Below, one piece after another: positions 1-9,722 of a stretch of DNA of 64,000 bases. The position numbers were made by a program, and so were the translations under genes. How positions within the stretch are numbered: the first letter of the stretch is position 1; the number at the start of each line of letters is the position of its first letter. This DNA is from an uncultured Shewanella sp. GTDB taxonomy: Bacteria; Pseudomonadota; Gammaproteobacteria; Enterobacterales; Shewanellaceae. Below the pieces are notes generated by a model. The model had not been told where the DNA came from. It saw nothing but the letters and a program-made list of their open reading frames with translations, and ran no database searches. The DNA lies in assembly GCF_947491715.1 (NCBI RefSeq), contig NZ_CANLKR010000001.1, positions 248,001-312,000 of the forward strand, given 5' to 3'.

Positions 1-291
1 CTGCTTTCTATGCTCGGTTAATTGGGTGTTAACTTCTTTGTCGTGTTGTTTTAATAATACTTCGATTTTACTCAACTCAGCCAAGGTTTGTGGCCATTTG
101 TTTGGTGAGACAAATAGTGCTCGTAAATCAGCAAGTTTGTTATCTAATTCGAGATTGAGCCCTTTACAAGCTTTACTCAAATAATTGATAAATTGACATA
201 ACACGGTGATTTGGGCTGCTTCAGCTGAATGGACTGAGATCGTTGGACAATTTGATGTGCTTTCTTGCAGGTAAGTTATTTTATCCTTCAT
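1..291 (-). CDS. Partial gene, N-terminus of an unrecognised cytoplasmic protein
   Basis: An open frame of 97 codons runs from an ATG at 291 off the left edge of the window without a stop. An AGGA ribosome binding site lies 7 bases before the start. The visible part is helical-looking and polar, with no signal peptide and no family I recognise. It starts 66 bases downstream of the TPR/GGDEF-like gene on the same strand, so the two may be co-transcribed. The function cannot be assigned from this fragment. Confidence 0.6.
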   Translation of the reverse strand, partial: MKDKITYLQESTSNCPTISVHSAEAAQITVLCQFINYLSKACKGLNLELDNKLADLRALFVSPNKWPQTLAELSKIEVLLKQHDKEVNTQLTEHRKQ

Positions 292-357
292 AATTCGATC
301 CTGATTAACAATTTTATTTTCAATAAATGCCTTAGCTAGATTGATGCGAAACAAGGA

Positions 358-2490
358 TTATTCATGCCAGATAATATGGTTTTTGTTTCCATTGGTTTCA
401 ATTTTAACCAGACCTCTGTCAATATTGCGTGTCAACTGCTGGTAAATGGGAGGGGTAAAAATGCTGGCGGGAGCAAAATCTAACGTTGTCATGGTGACGT
501 AAAAATCTTCTTGCTCCCCTAAACTCATGGCACCAGATAGCATCATCTGAGCGGCGGCAAAGTGAGTTTCAAGATCTATTTTGATGGCTGGATCGGCATG
601 TAAGGGTAAGTTGAGTAAACCAATATGGAAATGAGTTTGCCAGTGATGCTGATTGAGAAACGTTCGAAACTCCTGCATAAAATCAGTGGTATTAGTGTGT
701 TGTGGAATATAGAGAGCGAAGATCCCTGAACGGATATAAAAAACTTGTGCATTAAAGGTATGACTGATTGCATGGTGTTGAGTTTGATGCAAATCACGGT
801 TGGCTTGAAAGCCTAATGAAAGATCGGCATTAAGTTGATCGGTTAGTGAGCATAAGATAATACTGCAAGCTTGATTTAAATTAGACTTTGAAAGGGTTGA
901 AATAAATGCACTATAACCTGGAAGATTGGCGATAGGATCAGTATCAATAAAGGTAGATTGTTCTGTGAGCATGCATCTTAAATGATGGCGATTACGCCAT
1001 AAACCGATATAGGCTATGAATATGAAAGTGATCAACCCTAACAATGCCATTAAAATGAGTTGATAGCGAGTTTGTAATGACATATCGCTGTTGTGCTGGT
1101 GGTTAGCATTAAGTAATATTGATTGCAGCTTTTCTTGTGCCAACATAGCATTAGCATGACGTTGATTTTTGGCGTTCTTTTCTACTTCTGATCCGAGTTG
1201 AAGCCAGTTCTCAAGGGCGAAAAGCGCTTTAGCAAACTGCTTTAATTGTTTATAAATGGTGATTTGTAATTGTAATGCTTGTTTTTTTTCATTAAGTAAA
1301 TTGAGTTGTTCTGCATTATCAAAGGCACTGATAGCATAGGTTTTTGCCATTGTGAATTGCTTCAATACGAGTGAAATATCAGCTAGCAGTAAATCGTTGT
1401 AGACTAAGTAATGACTGGCTTTCTTTTTAGAAAAAATAACATCGGCTTTTTTAAGGTAACTGTAGGCCGCTTCATAGTCTTTAATTCGAAAATATGCTTC
1501 GCCAAGATTATGGTAATCAATGGCTTGGCCGATATAGTTGCCTAAATGAATATCGGATTGTAGTGCGGTTAAATGGTAGTCAATGGCATAATTCCATTGT
1601 CCTTTTTCAGCATAAATCATGGCCATGAACCTGATGGCGGCAATGATTTTATGTTCTTTTTTTATTTTAGTATAGATAAAAGAGGCTTCTTGAGTATATT
1701 TTAGCGCGTCATCCCACTGCCTAAGGCTTTTGTAAACGTGTGCAACTTGCATGTAAAGTTCAGCTCGTAAGGCTGGCATTTTTATATGTTCTGATAGTTT
1801 AATGGCTTGTGTAAAATGCTCTAACGATTCTTTGAGTTCTTCTTTTGTTTGATGGTATCGACCTAAATAAATTTCTGATTTAACAATTAAATATTTATTT
1901 TTTATTGAAAATGCGATCGCTTTACATTGGTTTAAGTATGAAAGTGAGAGAGCACTTTGCTTAACCATACGATACATAATTCCTAAGCCTTCATAGAGAA
2001 TATATTTTAATAAAAGTGCTTGTTGGGAGGATTGTAATCCAATGTGATCCAGTGCTTGTTTGTAGAGGTCAATCGCTGCAATATAGTCTTGCGCAGTTTG
2101 TTTTAAATAGCGACCTTTAAGCATCAGTAACATGCCCTTTTCTAAAGGAGTTTCAATGGTTTTTTCCAGTGCAGTGATAATGTTTTTAGCCAGTTGATAA
2201 CGTTCGTTGACACTGATATCGATATCAATATCTGTGAGTAGGTAAATACGGGCAAGTTGCATGAGTTGGTGCTTAAACTCTGCGCTACTGAGGCGACTGG
2301 CTCGAACTAATTGAGAGAATTCGACTTGCTCGTCAAAAGTATACTTATTGGGTAAGCGTGCGAGTATGTCTTGTAATGCAAGGTGAGGAGTTTCTCTTAA
2401 TTTCACTTCATTGATAAATTCATCTTCTGATTTTACTGAAAAAGAAAGCATTAATAGCGCAATGGAAAGAAATAACAACAAGGAACGCAT
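358..2490 (-). CDS. TPR-repeat membrane protein with degenerate GGDEF domain
   Basis: A 710-residue protein. An N-terminal signal sequence (about residues 1-22) is followed by a long helical region with TPR-like repeats (about 100-430), one membrane segment near 475-500, and a C-terminal domain (about 515-690). That domain begins with a DPIANLPGYSAF motif resembling the DPLTGLPNRR start of diguanylate cyclases. Where GGDEF should stand the sequence reads RSGIF, so catalysis is unlikely. It was probably a periplasmic TPR sensor joined to a cyclase fold that now acts as a binding or regulatory module. No strong ribosome binding site is visible before the ATG. The TPR and membrane calls are secure; the GGDEF ancestry is inferred from motif position. 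Confidence 0.75.
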   Translation of the reverse strand: MRSLLLFLSIALLMLSFSVKSEDEFINEVKLRETPHLALQDILARLPNKYTFDEQVEFSQLVRASRLSSAEFKHQLMQLARIYLLTDIDIDISVNERYQLAKNIITALEKTIETPLEKGMLLMLKGRYLKQTAQDYIAAIDLYKQALDHIGLQSSQQALLLKYILYEGLGIMYRMVKQSALSLSYLNQCKAIAFSIKNKYLIVKSEIYLGRYHQTKEELKESLEHFTQAIKLSEHIKMPALRAELYMQVAHVYKSLRQWDDALKYTQEASFIYTKIKKEHKIIAAIRFMAMIYAEKGQWNYAIDYHLTALQSDIHLGNYIGQAIDYHNLGEAYFRIKDYEAAYSYLKKADVIFSKKKASHYLVYNDLLLADISLVLKQFTMAKTYAISAFDNAEQLNLLNEKKQALQLQITIYKQLKQFAKALFALENWLQLGSEVEKNAKNQRHANAMLAQEKLQSILLNANHQHNSDMSLQTRYQLILMALLGLITFIFIAYIGLWRNRHHLRCMLTEQSTFIDTDPIANLPGYSAFISTLSKSNLNQACSIILCSLTDQLNADLSLGFQANRDLHQTQHHAISHTFNAQVFYIRSGIFALYIPQHTNTTDFMQEFRTFLNQHHWQTHFHIGLLNLPLHADPAIKIDLETHFAAAQMMLSGAMSLGEQEDFYVTMTTLDFAPASIFTPPIYQQLTRNIDRGLVKIETNGNKNHIIWHE

Positions 2491-2608
2491 AAAACCGCTG
2501 GCCTTTATTCACTTACAAGGATTCTGTTTTGATTATACCAGTATGCTTGAATCTAATGTTATAATTTTATTTTTTAATTATAAATTATAATAACATAATG
2601 GTGTTTTA

Positions 2609-4411
2609 GTGAAAAAATTAGCTTTGTTTGTATCCCTTTTTGCTTCATTGTTGAGTCTACCTGTATATTGTGATGTTAATTACTTTATTGATATTGTTGA
2701 GCCTGAGCATCATCTTGCTCAGGTGGATATTCAATTTCCTGAAACAAACTCGCCTGTATTGAAGGTTAATTTGCCTGTATGGCGAACGGGTAAATATCAA
2801 GTATTACCTTTAGCGAATAATATTCGTTTGTTCACTGCGACTAATCCTGAGGGAGATGCACTACCTTGGAGGAGAACAGGAAATGGTGAGTGGCAAATAA
2901 CGTTAGATAAGCCGACGAGCGTGACAGTGTCTTATCAATTATATGCTAATTTATTAGGCCAACGGGTAAGCCATATCAATGGAACCCATGCATTTTTAGA
3001 TGCATCGGGTACCTTTATGTATAGCCCTGTTTATAGGAAAGATAAAGTTAACGTACATCTTTCTGTTCCACAAGATTGGAAAAGCTATTCGGGAATGGAA
3101 AGAGGTGAGGGGCTGCATCATTTCACCGCGATGAATTATGATGTCTTGGTGGATTCGCCTATTGAATCTGGATTAAACCAGTATCGTGAGTTTTCTGTGG
3201 ATGGTAAGCAATATGGACTGGTTATATGGGGAGAAGGAAATTACGATCTGCAACAAATCGTGACAGATTTAACCAAGTTAAGCCGCCAAGCGCCTGCAAT
3301 TTGGACTGATTATCCCTTTTCTCGTTATCTTTATATGATCCACGCGACAAGTGGGGAAAGTGGCGCGACGGAGCATCTCAATTCAACCATTATTCAAAAA
3401 CCGCGTTTTAGTTTTAGACAGAGAGAAGATTATTTACGTTTTATCAAAACAGCTGCTCATGAGTTTATTCATACTTGGAATGTGAAGGCTTATCGACCTG
3501 CAGGGTTAGTGCCATATGATTATCAAGATGAAAAGTTGACTCCACTGTTGTGGATATCTGAAGGCTCAACCAGCTATTTTCAAAGCCAGTTGCTGTTAAG
3601 AGCTGGGGTGATCACTGCAAAAGAGTTTTTTGATGATTTAGCCCAACGAATAACCTTGAGTCAAGGTACACCGGGTAATAAAATTCAATCTGTTTCACAA
3701 GCAAGTTTGAATCAATGGGTGAGTACTGGGGGGGATTACTCTATTAATAATAGCGTGAGCATTTATTCCGAAGGCTATTTGGTTTCACTTGCCTTGGATT
3801 TCTCTTTGTTAAAAAACACGGATCATAAGGTGTCATATCGGGATGTGCACCAGCAACTTTATCAAGATTTTTCGCTGCCAAAATCTTACGATGTCGAGGA
3901 TGTTAAAGCCATTTTAAAATCGTTATCAGGACAAGATTATCAGAATTGGTGGTCACAATATGTGGAGTCACCTGTGCAATTGGCATTTACTGATTTATTA
4001 GAACTGGCTGGTATTGCGGTGACTTATGGGGAAGAAGTAGAAGAAATTCCGTTAACTGGCGTGACTTTTGAAGAAGGCAGTCTAGTGATGTTTGAAGTCA
4101 TGAAAGATACTCCTGCATGGGATGCAGGTCTGACCTTAGGTGATGAATTAGTGGCTATCAATGAGTTAAAAGTGACGGCTGATGATGTTGAAAAACGAAT
4201 ACAAGACTTTAAAGCTGGCCAGACTATCACGATGACGGTGTTTCAAGATCAGCAACTGAAAGCGATATCGGTGACATTAGGTGCACAGTCTAAAAGTGAA
4301 TTGCAGTTAAAAAGTGTAGCCTCTCCAACACTAGAACAAAAAGCCTTTTTTAGTGCTTGGTTAGGTGTTGCATGGCCTTTTAATGAGAAGGGCGAATGGA
4401 TTAAGCTGTAA
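2609..4411 (+). CDS. M61 family peptidase (glycyl aminopeptidase-like) with PDZ domain
   Basis: A 600-residue exported metallopeptidase. A signal peptide covers about residues 1-21. The N-terminal beta-rich domain of M61 peptidases follows, then the zinc site HEFIH at 284-288 with the downstream glutamate in WISEGS (E318). A PDZ-like domain lies near 495-555. M61 enzymes release N-terminal glycine or alanine from peptides; the substrate here is unknown. The start is GTG at 2609, because the nearby ATG at 2598 runs straight into a stop. The gene diverges from the TPR gene and converges on rdgC with a shared hairpin between them. Confidence 0.88.
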   Translation: MKKLALFVSLFASLLSLPVYCDVNYFIDIVEPEHHLAQVDIQFPETNSPVLKVNLPVWRTGKYQVLPLANNIRLFTATNPEGDALPWRRTGNGEWQITLDKPTSVTVSYQLYANLLGQRVSHINGTHAFLDASGTFMYSPVYRKDKVNVHLSVPQDWKSYSGMERGEGLHHFTAMNYDVLVDSPIESGLNQYREFSVDGKQYGLVIWGEGNYDLQQIVTDLTKLSRQAPAIWTDYPFSRYLYMIHATSGESGATEHLNSTIIQKPRFSFRQREDYLRFIKTAAHEFIHTWNVKAYRPAGLVPYDYQDEKLTPLLWISEGSTSYFQSQLLLRAGVITAKEFFDDLAQRITLSQGTPGNKIQSVSQASLNQWVSTGGDYSINNSVSIYSEGYLVSLALDFSLLKNTDHKVSYRDVHQQLYQDFSLPKSYDVEDVKAILKSLSGQDYQNWWSQYVESPVQLAFTDLLELAGIAVTYGEEVEEIPLTGVTFEEGSLVMFEVMKDTPAWDAGLTLGDELVAINELKVTADDVEKRIQDFKAGQTITMTVFQDQQLKAISVTLGAQSKSELQLKSVASPTLEQKAFFSAWLGVAWPFNEKGEWIKL

Positions 4412-4420
4412 ATAATAATG

Positions 4421-4448
4421 TATGGTAGCCTGTCATAAGGCTGCCATA
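4421..4448. terminator. Hairpin between convergent M61 peptidase and rdgC genes
   Basis: The arms TATGGTAGCC and GGCTGCCATA pair over 10 bases (one G-T wobble) around an 8-base loop, in the 70-base gap between convergent stop codons. There is no T-run on either side, so it is at best a weak or Rho-assisted bidirectional terminator. Confidence 0.5.
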
Positions 4449-4481
4449 CAGAGAATAAGTGCACATGAGATTGAGATAAAT

Positions 4482-5390
4482 TTAATTCTCTTCAATTCCG
4501 CCCAGTGCAGCGATTAGCGTATTCATTAAGGCAATAAGCTCTGTGCTCATTAAGGCGAAATCGGCATCGAGACGTGTCAAAGGATCTTCATCAATAATTT
4601 CATCATTTTCAGCTCTAAACTCTTCTGAGAATTTTAGTCGTTTCAGGCTAGTATCTGATTGCATTAAAAAGGCGATAGATTGTCCAAAGTGTAAGGCGAG
4701 TTTGTGCACTTGCTTACCGACTTCAATATGAGCAAGTACTTCATCTTCACTGAGATCTTGTTGTTTGAAACGGACAATTCCACCTTCATCTGAATCAGAC
4801 TTTAATTCAGCCTCATCTTGCATTTCAAAGCCTTGAGGGGAAGTTCCATCTTTAAGCCATTGAGTGAGTTGGGTCTCTATTGGCGTTTGAAAGCTCAAAG
4901 GTACTATGGGTAGGCTTCCCAGTGCTTTTCTTAATAATGCTAATAATTCTTCAGCTTTAGCAGTGCTACTGCTATCCACTAGGATCATATTGATTTCGGG
5001 TAAAATTAATGCACGTATTTGACTACGTCTTGAAAAGGCTCGAGGTAACAAGCTGGTGATGATGTCATCTTTTAGCGCATCTTTTTCTTTTTTGGCTAAT
5101 TGGCGATTTTCCTCAGTTTCAATGACCGCCACTTTCTCTTCTAATGCTTCTTTAATAACTTGTGCGGGGAGAATTTTTTCTTCTTTGGTCGCACAAATCA
5201 AATGTCTATTTTCAGCTGTATGGACCAATGCTTGCCCTAACTTCCCTAAAGCATTTGAGAAACCAAATTGACTGATATCTTGACTTGAACAGGGGGAAAA
5301 AGTGAAATCTGAGAGAGATTGTTCAAGTTTTTCTGTATCAATATCAAAGGGTTTGTTGAAGCGATAAAGGGTAAGGTTTTTAAACCACAT
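4482..5390 (-). CDS. rdgC: Recombination-associated protein RdgC
   Basis: A 302-residue protein matching RdgC in its conserved [11 protein letters not shown] start, its central [16 protein letters not shown] segment and its length. RdgC forms a ring-shaped dimer that binds double-stranded DNA without sequence preference and limits RecA filament formation. An ATG three codons upstream (5399) is also in frame. I chose 5390 because the MWFKNL start is the family norm and a TAGG lies about 9 bases before it. It is a single-gene unit converging on the M61 peptidase. Confidence 0.95.
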   Translation of the reverse strand: MWFKNLTLYRFNKPFDIDTEKLEQSLSDFTFSPCSSQDISQFGFSNALGKLGQALVHTAENRHLICATKEEKILPAQVIKEALEEKVAVIETEENRQLAKKEKDALKDDIITSLLPRAFSRRSQIRALILPEINMILVDSSSTAKAEELLALLRKALGSLPIVPLSFQTPIETQLTQWLKDGTSPQGFEMQDEAELKSDSDEGGIVRFKQQDLSEDEVLAHIEVGKQVHKLALHFGQSIAFLMQSDTSLKRLKFSEEFRAENDEIIDEDPLTRLDADFALMSTELIALMNTLIAALGGIEEN

Positions 5391-5707
5391 AGATAGCATG
5401 CCTAATGAGAAATAAAACCCGAAGTGTAAGGCATTGTTAGGCGTGGGTAAACTCTAAATCCTCTTGTCAGTTGTCATTTCTTGGCTATCTGTTCTATCTC
5501 TAAAATATCAGTTCTTGGCTGTGACTTTTTGTGAGATCTCAATAAACCATTTTTTTTCGATGATATTCACATTTATGAAACATGGGTGCTTTTAATTAAT
5601 TAAAATGCATCATAAGATAATTATTGAAATAAAAATGAAATAAAGATGTTGCATTATAGCGCTCGAAAACCAATAACGAAGGCGAAATAACGCCAAAGGA
5701 TGAATTG
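5391..5707. other. Divergent intergenic region between rdgC and porin
   Basis: An AT-rich region of about 315 bases that must hold both divergent promoters. A single TTGTCAT half-site occurs at 5471-5477, but its partner 11 bases on is poor and it lies far from the porin start. I therefore do not call a Pho box. No gene is seen. Confidence 0.4.
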
Positions 5708-6757
5708 ATGAACGTTTTTCATAAAACTCTATTAGCTTCTACGCTGGCTTCACTCACTTTGGCCTCTGTTCAGGCCGCAGAAACGGCTCAGAATAATAAA
5801 CCAGATGTTAAAACAGATATCAATATTGATAGTGAACGTGGTAATACCATGCAAAGCCAGCAAGCTTCAGACAGTGCGGTGATCTTATATGGAAAATTAA
5901 ATATTACAGCTCAGTATAATGATGAGAATGGTGATACTAAAAATACAATCCAAAGTAATGAATCTCGATTAGGGGTGAAAGGGGGTTATCAAATCACCGA
6001 TTCTTTGGAAGCGTTTTATACCATTGAGTATAAAGTTGATACAAGTTCTGACAGTTCTGATAATTTTACCGCTCGTAATCAATTTGTCGGTTTAAGAGGG
6101 AATTTGGGATCATTAGCGGTTGGACGCAATGATACCATTTTTAAACGTTCTGAAGGAAAAGTAGATCAATTCAATGATTTAGATGGTGATATTAAATATC
6201 TGTTTAAAGGTCAAAACCGTATGGCGCAAACGGCAACATATTTAACACCTGACATGAATGGGTTTAGAATTGGCGCGACTTATGTCGCTGATGCTGAAGC
6301 GAATCAATATGGTGAAAATGGTTACAGTATTGCTGCATTTTATGGGGATAAAACATTAAAGAAAACCATGTTTTATGCTTCAGTGGCTTATGATGATAAC
6401 GTCAAAGGGTATGAGATCTTACGCGCAACAGCTCAAATGAAAATCATGAAGTTAAAATTGGGCGCAATGTACCAACAGCAAGAAGAAACCTACGATGCGG
6501 CAGGCACAGTATCGGGTAGCCGAGAAAATGGCTATTTACTGAGTGCAGCGTACCCTGTTAATGATTTTACTTTAAAAGCACAATACCAAGACATGGAAGA
6601 CGTTGGGCAGTCTTGGGCTGCTGGGGTTGATTATAAATTAGCTAAACCGACTAAGCTGATGGCTTTCTGGATAGATCGTACCTATGATACTGCTTATACT
6701 GGCAGCAGTGAGGAAACGGACAAGTATTTTGCTGTAGGGATTGAGCATAAATTCTAG
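5708..6757 (+). CDS. Outer-membrane porin, Gram-negative general porin family
   Basis: About 349 residues. A signal peptide ends near VQAAE, followed by alternating beta-strand sequence. It starts with ILYGKLNITAQYND and ends in the typical outer-membrane C-terminus IEHKF with terminal Phe. This is the pattern of 16-strand trimeric porins. The start is taken as ATG 5708, which has AAGGA 7 bases upstream; a TTG one codon earlier is in frame but less likely. Its position directly upstream of phoB suggests a phosphate-related porin, but I see no convincing Pho box before it. A hairpin terminator follows. Confidence 0.88.
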   Translation: MNVFHKTLLASTLASLTLASVQAAETAQNNKPDVKTDINIDSERGNTMQSQQASDSAVILYGKLNITAQYNDENGDTKNTIQSNESRLGVKGGYQITDSLEAFYTIEYKVDTSSDSSDNFTARNQFVGLRGNLGSLAVGRNDTIFKRSEGKVDQFNDLDGDIKYLFKGQNRMAQTATYLTPDMNGFRIGATYVADAEANQYGENGYSIAAFYGDKTLKKTMFYASVAYDDNVKGYEILRATAQMKIMKLKLGAMYQQQEETYDAAGTVSGSRENGYLLSAAYPVNDFTLKAQYQDMEDVGQSWAAGVDYKLAKPTKLMAFWIDRTYDTAYTGSSEETDKYFAVGIEHKF

Positions 6758-6797
6758 TTATGAAGGTGTTGATAAAAGTTAAAAAGTAAGATAAAAA

Positions 6798-6817
6798 AAG
6801 GAGGTGTAGGCCTCCTT
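6798..6817 (+). terminator. Hairpin terminator after porin
   Basis: AAGGAGG and CCTCCTT form a 7-bp stem around a 6-base loop, followed by GTTGTTATTG, a weak T-rich tail. It lies 40 bases after the porin stop and separates the porin from phoB. Confidence 0.6.
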
Positions 6818-6879
6818 GTTGTTATTGTGTAAAGTTAACAAAATGAGATTATTGTTTTTGGGGGGAATTATCGTCCGTT

Positions 6880-6908
6880 GTTTCATATTTTTGTAATAAA
6901 ATTGACCA
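6880..6908 (+). promoter_or_regulatory. Candidate Pho box upstream of phoB
   Basis: Half-sites GTTTCAT (6880-6886) and TTGTAAT (6891-6897) are separated by 4 bases, giving the 11-base period of Pho boxes. A weaker third half-site TTGACCA follows at 6902-6908. Each of the first two matches CTGTCAT at 5 of 7 positions. It sits 39-67 bases before the phoB ATG, which would give PhoB autoregulation as in E. coli. Confidence 0.6.
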
Positions 6909-6946
6909 ATAATAGTCGTGTGACATTCACTGATAGAAGATTAATT

Positions 6947-7633
6947 ATGACGGCAAGGATATTAATTGTAGAAGATGAGTTAGCCATTCGAGATATGCTA
7001 ACTTTTGTGCTTGAGCAACACGGTTTTAACACTATTGCTGCAGAAGACTATGATTCTGCGTTGACTAGGCTGTCTGAACCTTATCCAGATTTGATCTTAC
7101 TTGATTGGATGTTTCCTGGTGGCAGTGGTATACAGCTAGCAAAGCGTTTACGCCAAGACGAATTTACTCGTCAAATCCCAATCATAATGTTAACTGCTCG
7201 AGGAGAAGAAGAGGATAAAGTCCGAGGTTTAGAAGTGGGTGCAGATGATTTTATTACTAAGCCTTTCTCGCCAAAAGAGTTAATTGCTCGTATTAAAGCT
7301 GTGATGCGAAGAAGTGCACCGACTTGTTTAGAAGATACAATAGACGTTCAAGGTTTGCAGCTTGATCCTGTGAGCCATAGAGTCACTGTTGGTGAGGTGG
7401 TGATTGAAATGGGGCCCACTGAGTTTAAATTGTTACATTTTTTTATGACGCATCTTGAACGTGTATACAGCCGAGAGCAGTTGCTAGATAATGTATGGGG
7501 AACAAACGTGTATGTAGAAGATCGAACGGTAGATGTGCATATCAGGCGTTTACGTAAAGCGATTCAGTTCGGTGGGCATGATAGATTGATACAGACCGTT
7601 CGCGGCGCAGGATATCGATTTTCAGCCAGATAA
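6947..7633 (+). CDS. phoB: Phosphate regulon response regulator PhoB
   Basis: A 228-residue OmpR-family response regulator. The receiver domain has acidic residues near E9/D10, the phosphoacceptor D53 in [11 protein letters not shown], and K in FITKPFSP. The C-terminal winged helix contains [20 protein letters not shown] and [13 protein letters not shown]. It activates phosphate-starvation genes at Pho boxes. An in-frame upstream start at 6878 would lengthen it by 23 residues and overlap the Pho box; ATG 6947 gives the normal family length. The partner phoR lies downstream but is separated from it by a VOC-family gene. Confidence 0.95.
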   Translation: MTARILIVEDELAIRDMLTFVLEQHGFNTIAAEDYDSALTRLSEPYPDLILLDWMFPGGSGIQLAKRLRQDEFTRQIPIIMLTARGEEEDKVRGLEVGADDFITKPFSPKELIARIKAVMRRSAPTCLEDTIDVQGLQLDPVSHRVTVGEVVIEMGPTEFKLLHFFMTHLERVYSREQLLDNVWGTNVYVEDRTVDVHIRRLRKAIQFGGHDRLIQTVRGAGYRFSAR

Positions 7634-7720
7634 TGAGACTTAAGTTATATACTGGAAAAGGTGGATAATAAAATGAGTTATAATGAAGGCTCTTACAATC
7701 AATAAAATAGGGATATTTTT

Positions 7721-8305
7721 ATGATAGAGTTTCAATCTATTTCTCATATTAATATAGTTGTTGATGATATTACTCAAGCTTGCGAGTTTTATCAGCAAGT
7801 CTTAGAGGCTATTCCTGTTCAGTACTTTGCTCATTTTAAAAATGTCGGTTTTGCTAAATCTGCAGGATTTATGGAAGAGGCTGAAAAAGTTGATGTAAGT
7901 ATACAATTTTTAAAGGTTCCCACTGTTCCAGCTCCGTTATTTATTGAATTAATGGAATATCATTACCCCAATGGTAATGATAGAAGACCCACTGGCAGGA
8001 CGAATGATATTGGTGGTGTGAGGCATATTGCATTAGGAGTGAGTAATATTGATGAGTCGTTTCAATATCTAAAAAGTATTAATGGTGTGAGGATGATTAG
8101 TGATCATTTACATTATAAACCTTATACTATCAGCCCAATTAAGACAGACGATTTTACTTTTTTTGATGATGTTCTGGAAGGCGATTTGAAAGCAAAAGAA
8201 AATGTTTGCCGTATTATTAGTGGGATCCGTTATTTTTATTTTCAAGATCGCTATGGGGTTCAATGGGAACTTGAGCAAGGCCATGATGATATTGCGAGCC
8301 AATGA
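7721..8305 (+). CDS. VOC-superfamily protein inserted between phoB and phoR
   Basis: A 194-residue protein with two vicinal-oxygen-chelate half-modules. The metal-ligand pattern is intact: H9 (ISHINIVVDD), E76 (PLFIELMEY), H102 (VRHIALGVS) and E183 (QWELEQG). Such proteins include glyoxalases, dioxygenases and isomerases; the length and the first-module sequence recall methylmalonyl-CoA epimerase or glyoxalase types, but the substrate is unknown. It lies 87 bases after phoB and about 109 before phoR on the same strand, so it is probably transcribed with them. It looks more AT-rich than phoB and phoR. The family call is secure; the function is unassigned. Confidence 0.82.
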   Translation: MIEFQSISHINIVVDDITQACEFYQQVLEAIPVQYFAHFKNVGFAKSAGFMEEAEKVDVSIQFLKVPTVPAPLFIELMEYHYPNGNDRRPTGRTNDIGGVRHIALGVSNIDESFQYLKSINGVRMISDHLHYKPYTISPIKTDDFTFFDDVLEGDLKAKENVCRIISGIRYFYFQDRYGVQWELEQGHDDIASQ

Positions 8306-8414
8306 ATAGAATGAGTTCAAATCGCTGCTCGTGATCAGGGTCTTAAGCTTAAAAAAATTATGTTGATTGCCATTTGAATTATTGGTTTTTTGTTGGTCGT
8401 TTTTAGGTCGTATT

Positions 8415-9710
8415 ATGCTTGATTCCTATTCGGGTTCGCGTCTTTTTTTTCGGTTGTTTTTTTTCTTATTCTTTTGTTTCTCTCTCGGCTTATTGCTTGG
8501 TAAAGTCAGCGAGACGATTATGCTCGGCTGTATTGCTTTATTAATATGGCATTATCACCAGATAGCTAGGTTAAATTATTGGCTATGGCACGATAGACGA
8601 TTAACGCCTCCTAATGGCAGTGGCAGTTGGGAAGGGGTGTTTAATGGTATTTATCGGCTACAGGGAAAAAATAGAAAACGTATATCGCAATTAGCTTTCC
8701 TTTTAGGCCGTTTTAGACAGGGCGCTGAAGCTTTGCCCGATGCCGCAGTCGTGTTAGATTCCGAATATAATATTCTCTGGTGTAATCAATTAGCGCGTTT
8801 ATTGCTCGGTTTAGTTTGGCCGCAGGACAATGGCCAACGTATCGATAACCTCCTTCGCCACCCAGATTTCTCTTTATATTTAAAAAAAGGTGAATACGCT
8901 GAGCCCTTTGAGTTAGCCACTCCCTTATCAGATAATGGAGTGTTAGAAATTAGGATTATGCCCTATGGCACGGGTCAGTACTTGCTTATTGCACGAGATA
9001 TAACCCATGTAAGACAGCTTGAAAGTATGAGAAAAGATTTTGTGGCGAATGTTTCTCATGAATTGAAAACACCATTAACTGTGTTGCAAGGGTATCTTGA
9101 AATGATGCAAGCGATGGCTGAACCTGATTCACCTAATACCAAGGCGATGGATCAAATGCAGCAGCAGACGACGAGAATGAAATCAATGGTTGAACAGCTA
9201 TTGGTGCTTTCTCGTATAGAAGATGCCAGTGACATTGATTTAGAACAGACTATTAATATGTCAGCACTGTTTAACGTATTAATGGAAGAAGCTAAAGCGC
9301 TTTCTCAAGGACAATATCAGTTGCAGTTTTCATGTGAGGAAAAGTGTGATGTTCATGGTGATGAAGTGCAATTAAGAAGCGCTTGTTCAAATTTAATTTC
9401 CAATGCCATTCGTTATACCCCAGAAGGTGGGGTTATAGAGATTTGCTGGAAACATACACCAGCTGGGGGAATTTTTAGTGTCGCAGATACTGGAGAAGGG
9501 ATTGCGATACAACATATTGGTCGGCTCACGGAACGTTTTTATCGTGTTGATAGTGCAAGGTCAAGAGGGAATGGGGGTACTGGTCTTGGCTTAGCGATCA
9601 CAAAACATGCATTGAGTCATCACCAAAGTGAATTGAATATCGTGAGTGAATTAGGGAAAGGTAGCACATTTAGTTTTTTGATCCCTCCACATTTACTTGA
9701 AGTGGGTTAG
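8415..9710 (+). CDS. phoR: Phosphate regulon sensor histidine kinase PhoR
   Basis: A 431-residue kinase, the same length as E. coli PhoR. Two N-terminal membrane segments (about residues 10-48) come first, then a basic linker and a PAS domain (about 90-195). The dimerisation/phosphoacceptor motif NVSHELKTPL follows, with histidine 215, then the ATPase boxes NLISNAIRYTPEGG, DTGEGI and GGTGLGLAITKH. It phosphorylates PhoB when phosphate is scarce, with the Pst transporter as input. I chose ATG 8415, preceded by TAGG at 7 bases, over a TTG 16 codons upstream. Confidence 0.95.
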   Translation: MLDSYSGSRLFFRLFFFLFFCFSLGLLLGKVSETIMLGCIALLIWHYHQIARLNYWLWHDRRLTPPNGSGSWEGVFNGIYRLQGKNRKRISQLAFLLGRFRQGAEALPDAAVVLDSEYNILWCNQLARLLLGLVWPQDNGQRIDNLLRHPDFSLYLKKGEYAEPFELATPLSDNGVLEIRIMPYGTGQYLLIARDITHVRQLESMRKDFVANVSHELKTPLTVLQGYLEMMQAMAEPDSPNTKAMDQMQQQTTRMKSMVEQLLVLSRIEDASDIDLEQTINMSALFNVLMEEAKALSQGQYQLQFSCEEKCDVHGDEVQLRSACSNLISNAIRYTPEGGVIEICWKHTPAGGIFSVADTGEGIAIQHIGRLTERFYRVDSARSRGNGGTGLGLAITKHALSHHQSELNIVSELGKGSTFSFLIPPHLLEVG

Positions 9711-9722
9711 AAAATTGTTGGA

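Noticed and set aside
5471..5488. Pho box upstream of the porin
   Set aside because: One good half-site TTGTCAT, but the partner TGGCTAT matches only 3 of 7 positions, and the site is more than 200 bases from the start.
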